From Zhongshania antarctica (GTDB lineage Bacteria > Pseudomonadota > Gammaproteobacteria > Pseudomonadales > Spongiibacteraceae): DNA of 64,000 nucleotides. Made by a program: the position numbers and the translations under genes. The stretch is from assembly GCF_014202945.1 (NCBI RefSeq), contig NZ_JACHHW010000001.1, positions 62,001-126,000 of the forward strand, in the 5' to 3' direction. Positions 17,424 through 25,911 of the stretch are shown here, piece by piece. Each line of letters begins with the position of its first letter. The first letter of the stretch is position 1. The notes under the pieces are model-generated. The model did no database searches. It was not told the origin of the DNA and worked only from the letters and a program-made list of their open reading frames with translations.

Positions 17424-18215
17424 CTACCACACCGTTTTCATCGTGCCGCCATCCACAACCAAGGTAGCGCCGGTAATATAGCTCGCGGCCGGCGACAGTA
17501 AAAATGCCCCTGCCTTACCAAACTCAACAGGCTCGCCATAGCGACCAAGCGGTATCGTCTGCTCATTGGCGCGGCGTTGATCACTAATACTAAGGTGCTT
17601 AGCCTGCGCTTGAAGCTTGTCTAAATCCTGCATGCGATCAGTGGCAATTAACCCTGGTATCAAATTATTAACGCGGATATTTTCAGCCGCCAACTGTTTT
17701 GACAAACTTTTGGCCAAGCTCGTCACGCCCGCCCGCATAACATTGGATAGCAGCAAAAAATCGATGGGCTCTTTAACTGACGACGACGTTAGGGTCAATA
17801 TGGCACCGCCACCTGCGCTGCGTAAATGCGGCAGTACCGCACGTACCATCCGTACCGCGCTCATCAGCGTTAAATTAAACGCCGCCTGCCAACTCTCATC
17901 ATCAAAGGCATCAAACTGACCAACTGGCGGCCCGCCTGCATTAACCACCAAACCATCGATCCGGCCGAAATCGCTATGCGCTTCTGTTACCCACTGCTGA
18001 ATACTTGCGCCGTCACTCGCGTCCATCACATAGGCCTTTACCGGATTTCCGCTGCGACCGGTCAATGCAATGGCGCTCGCCTCAATAGTTTGCGCGCTGC
18101 GACTCGCAATGGCCACAGACGCACCGTTTAAAGACAGCTGTTCGGCAATTGCCAAGCCCAAGCCTTTGCTCGCCCCCGCAACCAAAAACACTTTACCCTT
18201 GATTTGCAAATCCAT
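17424..18215 (-). CDS. SDR-family oxidoreductase with altered catalytic motif
   Basis: About 263 residues of the classical short-chain dehydrogenase fold. The cofactor loop is GASKGLGLAIA and the NAG motif is VVNAGGPP; the catalytic Ser is in LTLTSSSVKEP. Where YxxxK is expected the sequence reads LLLSNVMRAGVTSLAK, so the catalytic Tyr is missing and the Lys is replaced by Arg at best. Some SDR groups consistently have LSNxxRAGV here, so this is probably a subfamily trait. The reaction is unknown. ATG 18215 has GAGTGG upstream. It is divergent from a TetR gene that may control it. Confidence 0.88.
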   Translation of the reverse strand: MDLQIKGKVFLVAGASKGLGLAIAEQLSLNGASVAIASRSAQTIEASAIALTGRSGNPVKAYVMDASDGASIQQWVTEAHSDFGRIDGLVVNAGGPPVGQFDAFDDESWQAAFNLTLMSAVRMVRAVLPHLRSAGGGAILTLTSSSVKEPIDFLLLSNVMRAGVTSLAKSLSKQLAAENIRVNNLIPGLIATDRMQDLDKLQAQAKHLSISDQRRANEQTIPLGRYGEPVEFGKAGAFLLSPAASYITGATLVVDGGTMKTVW

Positions 18216-18482
18216 ATTGGCCACTCGTTGTTCTATTACAGTAAGAATGAAATCATACTAGCGGGTCTATTAAAGGCACGCCGCCAATCACTAGCAATGG
18301 CCACCGAACTTAATCAACCGAGACGGTTAGACGGGAATTGGGTAGAATAACCCCCAAAATACGTCGGCTCAAAACTTGCTTTACTTAAAGCGTACTGATG
18401 CTGACTCAAGAAAACCTAAAAAACACATGACATCAGATATAATCGCTGTCAACATTACCGCACGATGACGGGCGAATACATT

Positions 18483-19148
18483 ATGGCAACTGACACGAAC
18501 ACAAGCACAAGTTATCACCACGGCAATCTCCGCCAAGAATTGATGGAGCTCGCCGAAAAGCACCTCGTTACCGGCGGCATTGGCGAGCTGAGTCTGCGCG
18601 CGCTTGCTCGAGAAATCGGCGTTTCACAAACGGCTCCTTATCGGCACTTTAAAGACAAAAATGCCTTGCTTGCAGCGCTGGCCACAGAAGGTTTTCGCCG
18701 GTTCTTTGCATTGTGTGAAGCAAGCGAAAATGAACCTAGGGCTGACCTAAGCTTATTAATGTTTGGCTTGAGCTATGTACAATTCGCCAAGCTCCATACC
18801 GAAATGTTCCATCTCATGTTTGGCCCGGTATTACAGCCTCGCAATGACTACCCAGAACTGTTTGCCGCTGGCCGCGAAGCGATTTACAAAGTCCGTGCCG
18901 GTGTTGAACGCGGTTTTAAAACCAATGTTATTCGTCAACTCGACGATGTTGCATCAATGGCACACACCGTTTGGGCAGCCGTACACGGCGTTGCGAGGCT
19001 AATGCTTGACCACGGCGATACTTATGGCTATCACCGCGACCTCGACCTTCAGGCAGAAAAATCTCTGCGTATGATGATCGCAGGTCTTTGCACTGACCCC
19101 AGCGATATTTCTAAATTACCGACAACGCCAAGCCCAGCAGCCGAATAA
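18483..19148 (+). CDS. TetR-family regulator
   Basis: About 221 residues. The N-terminal HTH reads YHHGNLRQELMELAEKHL, then LSLRALAREIGVSQTAPYRHF, a typical TetR recognition helix; the C-terminal part (MAHTVWAAVHGVARLMLD) is the WHG-type ligand domain. ATG 18483 or ATG 18465 could be the start; neither has a strong ribosome site. It is divergent from the SDR gene with 267 bases between them, a usual setting for local control. Confidence 0.92.
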   Translation: MATDTNTSTSYHHGNLRQELMELAEKHLVTGGIGELSLRALAREIGVSQTAPYRHFKDKNALLAALATEGFRRFFALCEASENEPRADLSLLMFGLSYVQFAKLHTEMFHLMFGPVLQPRNDYPELFAAGREAIYKVRAGVERGFKTNVIRQLDDVASMAHTVWAAVHGVARLMLDHGDTYGYHRDLDLQAEKSLRMMIAGLCTDPSDISKLPTTPSPAAE

Positions 19149-19159
19149 ATTATTCGGCT
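19139..19159. terminator. Hairpin at the end of the tetR gene
   Basis: AGCCGAATA pairs with TATTCGGCT with a 3-base loop, overlapping the tetR stop codon between convergent genes. No U-tract follows. Confidence 0.4.
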
Positions 19160-19170
19160 GTGATTCACCG

Positions 19171-21666
19171 TTATAAGCGGCCCAATACCAATAATGGCGG
19201 CGTAGTAAGTACGGTTCGGCAATAAAACCACCCCGTTGCAGCCATTGTCACCGCGCCCAGTACTGGCACCACCAAAAACACCTCGCCATGCCAAACGCCG
19301 TCCATATCCAACACCCAACGCTGCACGCCATAAAGCGCGATATTACTGCCTAGGGCGGCCAACAAACCGGCTAGCAGTCCTACTGCAGAAAACTCTAACA
19401 GCAAGCCGCTGGCGACAAGTTTTCTGCTCGCCCCCAAGGTACGCAATATGGCATTTTCGTGTAGGCGACTGTCTAGGCTTGCCTGCACATTCGCCACGCT
19501 CACTAGCAAGGCGCAAACCACAACCAATAGCAGAACCAAGCCAATGGCTGCACTCACCTGCGCGACCACGGTATTCATTTGCTTAATCACGGCATCAATT
19601 TCAATCAAGGTCACCGTGGGAAATGCCCGCAACAACGCGGTAAGCAAAGGTTTGTCGCCCTCCGCCAAATAAAAACTGGTGATATAACTCCCAGCGTATT
19701 TTTCTAAGCTGCCCGGCGGAAACATAAAATAGAAATTGGGGCGCATACTGCTCCAGTCCAAGCTGCGAATACTGCTAACCTCCGCCTGCAAAGCCTGCCC
19801 GCCAATATTAAAGTTAAGCACTGAACCAAGCTTAAGATGCAATTGTTCGGCAAGCTCCTGTTCTACTGAAACAGCAATATTGTCAGCGCCGTTAACGCTC
19901 ACCTCGGGCCACCACGCCCCCGCCTCAAGACGGTTGTCTTCAGGCAACTCCCTGGCCCAGCTCAAATTTATTTCTCGATTAACATTGCCGCGCTCGGCAT
20001 CAATACCGTCAATGTCCTTAAGTAGCATTTCATTAATATGCGTCAAACGGCCCCTGACCATGGGGTATAAACCCGCATCTGCAATTTGGTGCTCAGCAAA
20101 AAAAGCATCCAATGGCGAAATTTCATTTGGCTGAATATTAATTAAAAAATGATTAGGCGCACCCTCGCTCAATTGCATTTGCCAATCAGCCAATAATGTT
20201 GATCGCAACACGCCCAAGGTGGTTAACGCCATTAACGCTAAGGCAAAACTTGCCACCTGAAAAGCATTGCCAAAGCGTCGCCGGTATATGGCCGCAAGTG
20301 CCAGCCGCAGTGCGCCCTGTGAACGACTCGCCGTTGCGCGCCGAGCCAGAGAAATCAAAAACAGCACCAAACCCGCGGCCAACAAACCTAAACTCAGACT
20401 TGCCAGTAACAGCGCACCGCTAAGCTGAATGTCTTTGCTATACCACCACATCAATAGCCCAACGCCGAGCAAGCCAATCAAACCACTGCTCAGCAAGTCA
20501 TCACTATTGTCAGCAAGGTCTCGGCGCAATACCCGCAACGGCGCCACTTTGCTCAAGCGCCACAGCGGCGGCAAGGCAAATACCGATGTGGATACCACGG
20601 CGGTAATCGCCCCGACCATAAAGGGTCGCCAGCTTGGCGGCGGGATTTCAATATCAATTAAGCCCTGCAAGCTACGGAACAGAATTTCTTGCAAGCCAAA
20701 ACCCAATAAGCCGCCCAGCACAATCGCCCCGCTGCACAACAGGGTAAGTTGACCAAGATAGCGGTATAAAATTTGCCGACGCTGGGCGCCCAGCGCCTTC
20801 ATTACGGCTACATTATCGGTATTGCGGTCGCCGTAGCGCCGCGCTGCCAAGGCAATTGCGGCGCCCGCAAGAGCCACGCCCAAACTCGCCGCGAGCAACA
20901 AATAGCCCTCTGCCCGTTTTAAGGTATTCGCTAGCGCCGGCTGACCATCGCGCAGGTCTTCCCAGCGTTGTCCCTCAATTAAGTGCGGCGCAAGCCACGC
21001 CGCGTAAGCGTTGAGCTGTTCAGTATTGCCTGCAAATAAATAGCGGTAGCGCACCAAACTACCCGGCTGCACAACCTCGGTGGCCGCCAAATCACGGATA
21101 TTGATCATTGCCCGTGGTGCCAGCATGTCATTCATGCCGCCACGATCAGGTTCACTGAGCAGTGCCCGGCCAAGCCTGAAGTTCGCTTCACCTAAACTGA
21201 CTTCATCGCCAAGGGCTAAATTCAGCAATGCCATTAAGCGGGAGTCCAACCAAATTTCACCCGTTTGGGGGCCCCGATTGACAAGCTCTACCTCACCAAA
21301 GGCCGTGTCGCTTACGCCTAACTCGCCAATTAATGGGTAGGCTTCTGACACCCCGCGCACCGAGGCCAATTGCATATCTTCATCAGCAGCGACCATCGAG
21401 CGAAAGCTCACCACACTGGCAGTGCGCAAGCCCTGTGCCTGCGCCTCAGTTAACCAGTTCTCAGGAATACTGCGGGCAGTTTTCAGCACCCGATCTGCGG
21501 CTAAAAAATGATGACTCTGTTGCGTCATGGCGCCGCTGAGCCGCTCCGAGAATCCCGCGATGCCGGTAACAATCAGCACCGCCAAACACAGGGAAAAGCC
21601 CAATAGGCCCAGCTCGCCGCCCCGCCAAGCGCGGCTAAAATTACGCAGTGCCGCCACTATATTCAT
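19171..21666 (-). CDS. ybbP: ABC transporter permease, YbbP-like (FtsX family)
   Basis: 831 residues with two FtsX-type halves. TM1 near residue 25, a large periplasmic domain, then TMs at about 250-440, a second periplasmic domain (from about 490) and three final TMs to the C-terminus (VSAAIGLVLLLVVVCALLVSV and later). This is the layout of YbbP, partner of the ATPase YbbA. The four-base overlap with the ATPase gene and the neighbouring divergent tesA match the E. coli arrangement. The physiological substrate is not settled; related systems move lipoproteins or other amphiphiles. Confidence 0.9.
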   Translation of the reverse strand: MNIVAALRNFSRAWRGGELGLLGFSLCLAVLIVTGIAGFSERLSGAMTQQSHHFLAADRVLKTARSIPENWLTEAQAQGLRTASVVSFRSMVAADEDMQLASVRGVSEAYPLIGELGVSDTAFGEVELVNRGPQTGEIWLDSRLMALLNLALGDEVSLGEANFRLGRALLSEPDRGGMNDMLAPRAMINIRDLAATEVVQPGSLVRYRYLFAGNTEQLNAYAAWLAPHLIEGQRWEDLRDGQPALANTLKRAEGYLLLAASLGVALAGAAIALAARRYGDRNTDNVAVMKALGAQRRQILYRYLGQLTLLCSGAIVLGGLLGFGLQEILFRSLQGLIDIEIPPPSWRPFMVGAITAVVSTSVFALPPLWRLSKVAPLRVLRRDLADNSDDLLSSGLIGLLGVGLLMWWYSKDIQLSGALLLASLSLGLLAAGLVLFLISLARRATASRSQGALRLALAAIYRRRFGNAFQVASFALALMALTTLGVLRSTLLADWQMQLSEGAPNHFLINIQPNEISPLDAFFAEHQIADAGLYPMVRGRLTHINEMLLKDIDGIDAERGNVNREINLSWARELPEDNRLEAGAWWPEVSVNGADNIAVSVEQELAEQLHLKLGSVLNFNIGGQALQAEVSSIRSLDWSSMRPNFYFMFPPGSLEKYAGSYITSFYLAEGDKPLLTALLRAFPTVTLIEIDAVIKQMNTVVAQVSAAIGLVLLLVVVCALLVSVANVQASLDSRLHENAILRTLGASRKLVASGLLLEFSAVGLLAGLLAALGSNIALYGVQRWVLDMDGVWHGEVFLVVPVLGAVTMAATGWFYCRTVLTTPPLLVLGRL

Positions 21667-22376
21667 AGCGCATCCAGCGCAGAATCAATTGGCTTCGCAA
21701 CGCCGTCATTATCAAATTCTTCACTCAAAACGCCGTCGTGCATCACAAATTGCCGTTCGCAGCGCCGCGCGAGGGGTAACTCATGGGTGACCAGTACGAG
21801 GGTGGTATCGCTCTCGCTATTTAACGCAAACAATAATTCAATAATGCGCTGACCGGTGTGCTCGTCTAAATTCCCGGTGGGTTCGTCGGCAAACAAAATA
21901 TCCGGCTCCACCGCAAACGCACGCGCCAAGGCAACCCGCTGCTGCTCACCGCCAGAGAGCTGACGGGGGTAATGATGGCCACGTTCAGCCAAACCGACCT
22001 TATCGAGGAACACTTTTGCCTTAGCTGCCGCGCCAGAACGGCCGCTCAGCTCAAGCGGCAACATCACATTTTCCAATGCGGTTAAACCCGGCAATAGCTG
22101 GAAAGATTGGAACACAAAGCCGACATGCTTGGCCCTGAGACTAGCGCGCTGATCCTCGGTCATCACGCTGATATTTTGGCCGTGCAGAAATACCGCGCCG
22201 CTACTGGCATTGTCCAAGCCAGCCAGCAAACCCAATAAGGTGGACTTGCCCGCCCCAGACACGCCAATTATCGCCGCGCTCTCCCCCGCCTTGATTTCGA
22301 GGTTAATCCCTCGCAATATGGCAAGTTCCTGGGCACCGCTGGTGACCGTTTTACAGAGATCTTGTACTCGAATCAT
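21663..22376 (-). CDS. ybbA: ABC transporter ATP-binding protein, YbbA-like
   Basis: 237 residues with all ABC ATPase motifs: Walker [14 protein letters not shown]-loop [20 protein letters not shown], signature [14 protein letters not shown], Walker [14 protein letters not shown] and switch His LVTHE. It belongs to the LolD/MacB-like group that pairs with FtsX-type permeases, here YbbP. Its ATG on the minus strand lies within the same CATG as the proposed tesA start on the plus strand. Confidence 0.93.
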   Translation of the reverse strand: MIRVQDLCKTVTSGAQELAILRGINLEIKAGESAAIIGVSGAGKSTLLGLLAGLDNASSGAVFLHGQNISVMTEDQRASLRAKHVGFVFQSFQLLPGLTALENVMLPLELSGRSGAAAKAKVFLDKVGLAERGHHYPRQLSGGEQQRVALARAFAVEPDILFADEPTGNLDEHTGQRIIELLFALNSESDTTLVLVTHELPLARRCERQFVMHDGVLSEEFDNDGVAKPIDSALDAL

Positions 22377-23034
22377 GTTGAAACCTGTGTTTTCATTTTA
22401 TTCACGCCTACGTCGCAGCGCCGGATTACTTTTACTCTTGAGCTTGATATCGCTAGGCACAGCGTCTGTTGCCTATGCGAGCGCCGCCGATAAAACAGCC
22501 AATATACTGGTGCTTGGCGACAGCATCAGCGCAGGCTACGGCTTTGACCCCGCGCTGGGCTGGGTGACGCTGCTCAGCATGCATATCCCCGAAACTTACA
22601 CGGTGGTCAATGCCAGCGTCAGCGGCGAAACCAGTGCCGGAGGCTTAAATCGTCTGCCCGCGCTATTAGCTGAACACCAGCCGAGCATCGTCATCATCGA
22701 ACTTGGCGGCAATGACGGCCTGCGCGGTTACCCCGTGAATAGCTTACGTAAGAACCTGCAAGCCTTGATCAATTTAAGTATCGAGGCCGGCGCCCAACCA
22801 CTGCTCCTCGGCATGAAAATTCCACCGAACTACGGTAAGCGCTATACCGAGGCCTTTGCCGCCAGCTATGCAAAAATCGCAAAGGCCAATGATCTACCCT
22901 GGGTAGACTTTTTCCTCGACAATATCGCCACCAACAGCAGCCTAATGCAAAGCGATGGCATACACCCCAACGCCGACGCCCAAACATTGATAGTACAGAA
23001 GGTACTGCCAGCACTGACACCCCTGCTGAATTAA
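22375..23034 (+). CDS. tesA: TesA-type GDSL esterase / thioesterase I
   Basis: 219 residues, SGNH hydrolase. A signal peptide (about 1-37, ending VAYA) leads to block I LVLGDSISAGYG with the nucleophile Ser, block III GGNDGLRG, and block V DGIHPNADAQ with the catalytic Asp and His. It is periplasmic and hydrolyses acyl esters and thioesters. ATG 22375 shares bases with the divergent ybbA start and has no visible ribosome site; GTG 22387 also leaves a complete signal peptide. The divergent tesA/ybbA arrangement is conserved in gammaproteobacteria. Confidence 0.93.
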   Translation: MLKPVFSFYSRLRRSAGLLLLLSLISLGTASVAYASAADKTANILVLGDSISAGYGFDPALGWVTLLSMHIPETYTVVNASVSGETSAGGLNRLPALLAEHQPSIVIIELGGNDGLRGYPVNSLRKNLQALINLSIEAGAQPLLLGMKIPPNYGKRYTEAFAASYAKIAKANDLPWVDFFLDNIATNSSLMQSDGIHPNADAQTLIVQKVLPALTPLLN

Positions 23035-23076
23035 GTTTTGGTAAGAGAAGGCATAAGCAAAGCCAGAGGAAGCACT

Positions 23077-23523
23077 ATGGGTGGCAATATTGAGCAAGCG
23101 AACCCGCCACCGCCGAGATTCTTAGGCGCCGATGAGAAACTCGTGGTGTTCGACGGGGTCTGCAAGTTTTGTCATTTCTGGAGCCGCTTCATCATTCGCT
23201 TTGACACCCGTCAGCACATCAAACTTGCTACCGTGCAATCGCCAGTCGGTATCGCGCTAATTGAGCATTACCGCTTACCACGCAGCGAGATTGAATCCGT
23301 CTATTTTTTTGCCGGTGGTCGCGTATTTGAAAAAAGCACGGCGGTTTTCCAAATTATTAAGCAGTTGCCCTGGCTCTGGCGGCCACTGCTCGTATTGTCC
23401 CTGATCCCTCGCCCGATTCGCGATCTACTCTACGATCTTATTGCCCGCAATCGCTACCGTTTGTTTGGCCGCTATGAGCGATGCCCCCTGCCAACCGCTG
23501 AGCAACAAAGCCGATATTACTAA
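23077..23523 (+). CDS. DCC-family thiol-disulfide oxidoreductase-like protein
   Basis: 148 residues of the DUF393/DCC family. The motif FDGVCKFCHFWSRFI gives a CxxC after DG. The C-terminal half includes WLWRPLLVLSLIPRPIRDLLYDLIARNRYRLFG, typical of the family, with a hydrophobic stretch. ATG 23077 has GAGGAAG five bases upstream, better than the further upstream GTG-side start. It follows tesA by 42 bases on the same strand, perhaps cotranscribed. Function within the family is not established. Confidence 0.9.
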   Translation: MGGNIEQANPPPPRFLGADEKLVVFDGVCKFCHFWSRFIIRFDTRQHIKLATVQSPVGIALIEHYRLPRSEIESVYFFAGGRVFEKSTAVFQIIKQLPWLWRPLLVLSLIPRPIRDLLYDLIARNRYRLFGRYERCPLPTAEQQSRYY

Positions 23524-23599
23524 CGTACCTTGCCCTACGCCCCGCGTAGGATTAACTATGCGACAGCGCTGCAAAATCACTTTGTAAACGCCTCATTAC

Positions 23600-24253
23600 T
23601 CACGCGCTCTCCTCGGCTAGCTGCTTCAAAATACGACTGTAATTCTCAACTCCTTGGGCACCGGTCACAAGATGACGGCGGTTAAATACTACCGCGGGCA
23701 CGCCTTGAATACCTTGGTCTAACCAGAATTGTTGAGCCACTCGCACGTCACTGGCAAAGCGCTGATCTGTCAATACAGCTAAAGCATCGCTGCGTTCGAG
23801 TCCGATTTCGGCAGCGACGTCCGCTAGAACGTTGATGTCCGACAGATTCTTGCCGTCGGTGAAGTGAGCCGAAAAAAGCGCTTGTTTTAGGTCGTGCATG
23901 CGCCCGAACTGATCTGCCCAATGCAATAACTGGTGCACGTTAAACGTGTTATGCATTCGCATATCGTCACTAAAATTAAACTCAAATCCTACTTGCGCAG
24001 CAGCCTCAGTCATCTGGATTCGACTGTCTTGCGACTGCTGTTTGCTTGTGCCATATTTTTCGGCAACATGCTCACGAAGATTTTGGCCCTGAACAGGCAT
24101 ATTGGGATTCAGCTCAAAGGGATGCCAATGAATTTCATGGGGCATACCACTTGCTTCCAACGCTGTTGCGAGCTGCCTGTAGCCAATTACGCACCATGGG
24201 CAGACGACATCAGATACGATATCAATTTGCAGAATATTTAAACCGCTGCTCAT
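23600..24253 (-). CDS. DsbA-family protein, FrnE-like
   Basis: 217 residues of the DsbA/FrnE thioredoxin-like group. The active CPWC sits in IVSDVVCPWCVIGYRQL near residue 20, a helical insertion follows, and the cis-Pro loop is QGVPAVVFN. No signal peptide, so it is cytoplasmic like other FrnE/2-hydroxychromene isomerase relatives. ATG 24253 has AAAGGAGA upstream. Probably a disulfide-handling enzyme; the partner is unknown. Confidence 0.9.
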   Translation of the reverse strand: MSSGLNILQIDIVSDVVCPWCVIGYRQLATALEASGMPHEIHWHPFELNPNMPVQGQNLREHVAEKYGTSKQQSQDSRIQMTEAAAQVGFEFNFSDDMRMHNTFNVHQLLHWADQFGRMHDLKQALFSAHFTDGKNLSDINVLADVAAEIGLERSDALAVLTDQRFASDVRVAQQFWLDQGIQGVPAVVFNRRHLVTGAQGVENYSRILKQLAEESA

Positions 24254-24272
24254 GTTTGTCTCCTTTGATTAA

Positions 24273-24389
24273 TTACAATTGGCTAGACGCCAATGGCTTG
24301 GTGCTACCCGCGGGTAGTGTCGCCGTCCCGAAGGCATACAGTACGCCACGAATAAGCATAAAAAACATCAGATGCAGGGCAAATTTCAC
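24273..24389 (-). CDS. Possible small hydrophobic protein upstream of the FrnE gene
   Basis: A 38-codon reading frame, GTG start (or ATG seven codons later) to TAA at 24273, reading FALHLMFFMLIRGVLYAFG then a polar end. It would have one membrane-interacting helix and ends 19 bases before the FrnE start on the same strand. GGAT before the GTG is a weak ribosome site. I cannot name a family; it may be chance. The rest of the 24254-24531 gap shows nothing I can support. Confidence 0.3.
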   Translation of the reverse strand: MKFALHLMFFMLIRGVLYAFGTATLPAGSTKPLASSQL

Positions 24390-24531
24390 ATCCACGTTAT
24401 ATAGAGTTATAACAGGTAATTGACTCAGCTGAGGCAGTGAATAAGCGATGATGTATTAAGGCATAAGCCTAAGAACTCATCATTGCGCTATTAGACTTAG
24501 CTCCCAGCGTCTTTGAGAGATACGTGGATAA

Positions 24532-25083
24532 TCACTTCTTTTCCCACGAAAATTGCGTGAACGCTTTATCGACCGGGGTCTGGGCCAGATGATTTGTATA
24601 ATTGCTCATTATTTTTTGACTAAGCCCCAAAATCACTTCTAATACGTTTTGCTGGGTAAAGCCGGCTGAATAAAAATCTTGTACTTGTTTCTCTTCCAGC
24701 GCACCGCGTTGACGTACCACCGCCAGGGTAAAGTCGCGCAAGGCTTCGAGCTTGGCACTTGGTAACGGCGTCTCGTCGCGCAAGGCATTACTGATCTCAT
24801 CTGAAACCTTCATGGACTTCGCGATGCCGGTGTGGGCCGGCACACAATAATGACAGGCATGCTCCACGTTGATTGTTTGCCATACCACTGTTTTCTCGTC
24901 GGCGTTTAAACTGCTGTTAACAAACAAGCGGTGCAAGACTTGGTAACCCTCAAGCAAACCCGGGGCTTCAGCCATTACGGCATGCAAGCCAGGAATCATA
25001 CCAAAGGCTTTCAACGAGCCTTCTAGCAGCGGCTTAGCTTCAGCCGGTGCGCTGTTTATGTCGTGCAAAGTAAATGTGCTCAT
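24532..25083 (-). CDS. Carboxymuconolactone decarboxylase / AhpD-like protein
   Basis: 183 residues of the CMD/AhpD all-helical family. The redox motif is ACHYCVPAHTGIAKS, a CxxCxxxH signature of peroxidase-type members, so an alkylhydroperoxidase-like thiol role is more likely than decarboxylation. ATG 25083 has GGCGAGA upstream. It is divergent from a TetR gene, and two copies of a TetR-type operator lie between them, so it is probably induced by the ligand of that regulator. Confidence 0.88.
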   Translation of the reverse strand: MSTFTLHDINSAPAEAKPLLEGSLKAFGMIPGLHAVMAEAPGLLEGYQVLHRLFVNSSLNADEKTVVWQTINVEHACHYCVPAHTGIAKSMKVSDEISNALRDETPLPSAKLEALRDFTLAVVRQRGALEEKQVQDFYSAGFTQQNVLEVILGLSQKIMSNYTNHLAQTPVDKAFTQFSWEKK

Positions 25084-25098
25084 TGATCTCGCCTTTTT

Positions 25099-25114
25099 TT
25101 GAGTGATCGTTCAA
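25099..25114. promoter_or_regulatory. TetR-type operator, copy 1
   Basis: TTGAGTGATCGTTCAA, a near-palindrome just upstream of the carboxymuconolactone-decarboxylase-like gene. It differs from copy 2 at two positions. Confidence 0.75.
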
Positions 25115-25162
25115 ATAAAGAATTGATCTTATATTGCGTTATGAGCAGTGGTCAAGCTAAAA

Positions 25163-25178
25163 TTGAGCGATCATTCAA
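25163..25178. promoter_or_regulatory. TetR-type operator, copy 2
   Basis: TTGAGCGATCATTCAA, 64 bases from copy 1 and about 48 bases before the tetR start. Two near-identical sites flanking a divergent promoter suggest autoregulation and control of the neighbour. Confidence 0.75.
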
Positions 25179-25225
25179 AATTAACCCGGCCGACATCATT
25201 CAGGCCTATTCATAGAGAGACCGTG

Positions 25226-25828
25226 ATGGCCCGCACTGCCAGTTTTGATCGCCAAGTTGCACTCGACAGTGCCGTTGAACTGTTCTGGTCAAGAGGCTAT
25301 TACGCCACGTCGATGAAACATATTGAGAAGGCCCTAGACATGCGTCCCGGTAGCCTCTACGCGACCTTCGGCAGTAAAAGCGGTTTGTTTGCCGAGGCCT
25401 TAGATGCCTATGCCAGCCGCAGCAGTGATGACTTTAAGCAAATAAGCGACAACGCCGAGAGCGTTGTAGACGGCTTACAACGCTACCTCCGTTCATTTGC
25501 CCAGCCCTGTAATGACGATGCTCGAATGCCCGCACAGGCATGCATGCTAATTAAGACCTTGCTTGAAGTGAATGCCGAAGATGCCGCGCTGCGGGCTCAG
25601 GTTGACGCCATACTCGCAAACGTCGAAAAGCGGCTTTGCCAAGCGCTTGAGCGGGCGAAGGTGATGGGAGAATTGCGCGCGGAAGTTGATTGCCCGCGAT
25701 TGGCGCGCTTATTACAAACCCAGATCATTGGCTTGCGATCATTTTCAGAGCGCAATGTCCCCAGCGATCAATTAACCGCGCTTGCTGATGATATGGCCGC
25801 CATACTCGATGCCTACCGCGTTCGCTGA
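25226..25828 (+). CDS. TetR/AcrR-family regulator
   Basis: 200 residues. HTH: RQVALDSAVELFWSRGYYATSMKHIEKALDMRPGSLYATFGSKSGLF, a textbook TetR N-terminus; the remainder is the helical ligand domain. ATG 25226 is preceded by AGAGAGA; the frame extends upstream but crosses the operator and does not look coding. It should bind the paired TTGAGYGATCRTTCAA sites and repress itself and the divergent CMD-like gene. Confidence 0.93.
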   Translation: MARTASFDRQVALDSAVELFWSRGYYATSMKHIEKALDMRPGSLYATFGSKSGLFAEALDAYASRSSDDFKQISDNAESVVDGLQRYLRSFAQPCNDDARMPAQACMLIKTLLEVNAEDAALRAQVDAILANVEKRLCQALERAKVMGELRAEVDCPRLARLLQTQIIGLRSFSERNVPSDQLTALADDMAAILDAYRVR

Positions 25829-25911
25829 ATAAAGCTAAACCTGATGCTGCTAATGGACGTCTTATTTTGCGGTCACTAAAAGCAGCATTACACTCAGGGC
25901 GTCAAAAAAAA

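Noticed and set aside
23534-23550. CCTACGC/GCGTAGG hairpin as a terminator
   Set aside because: Seven-base stem with a three-base loop and no U-tract on either strand.
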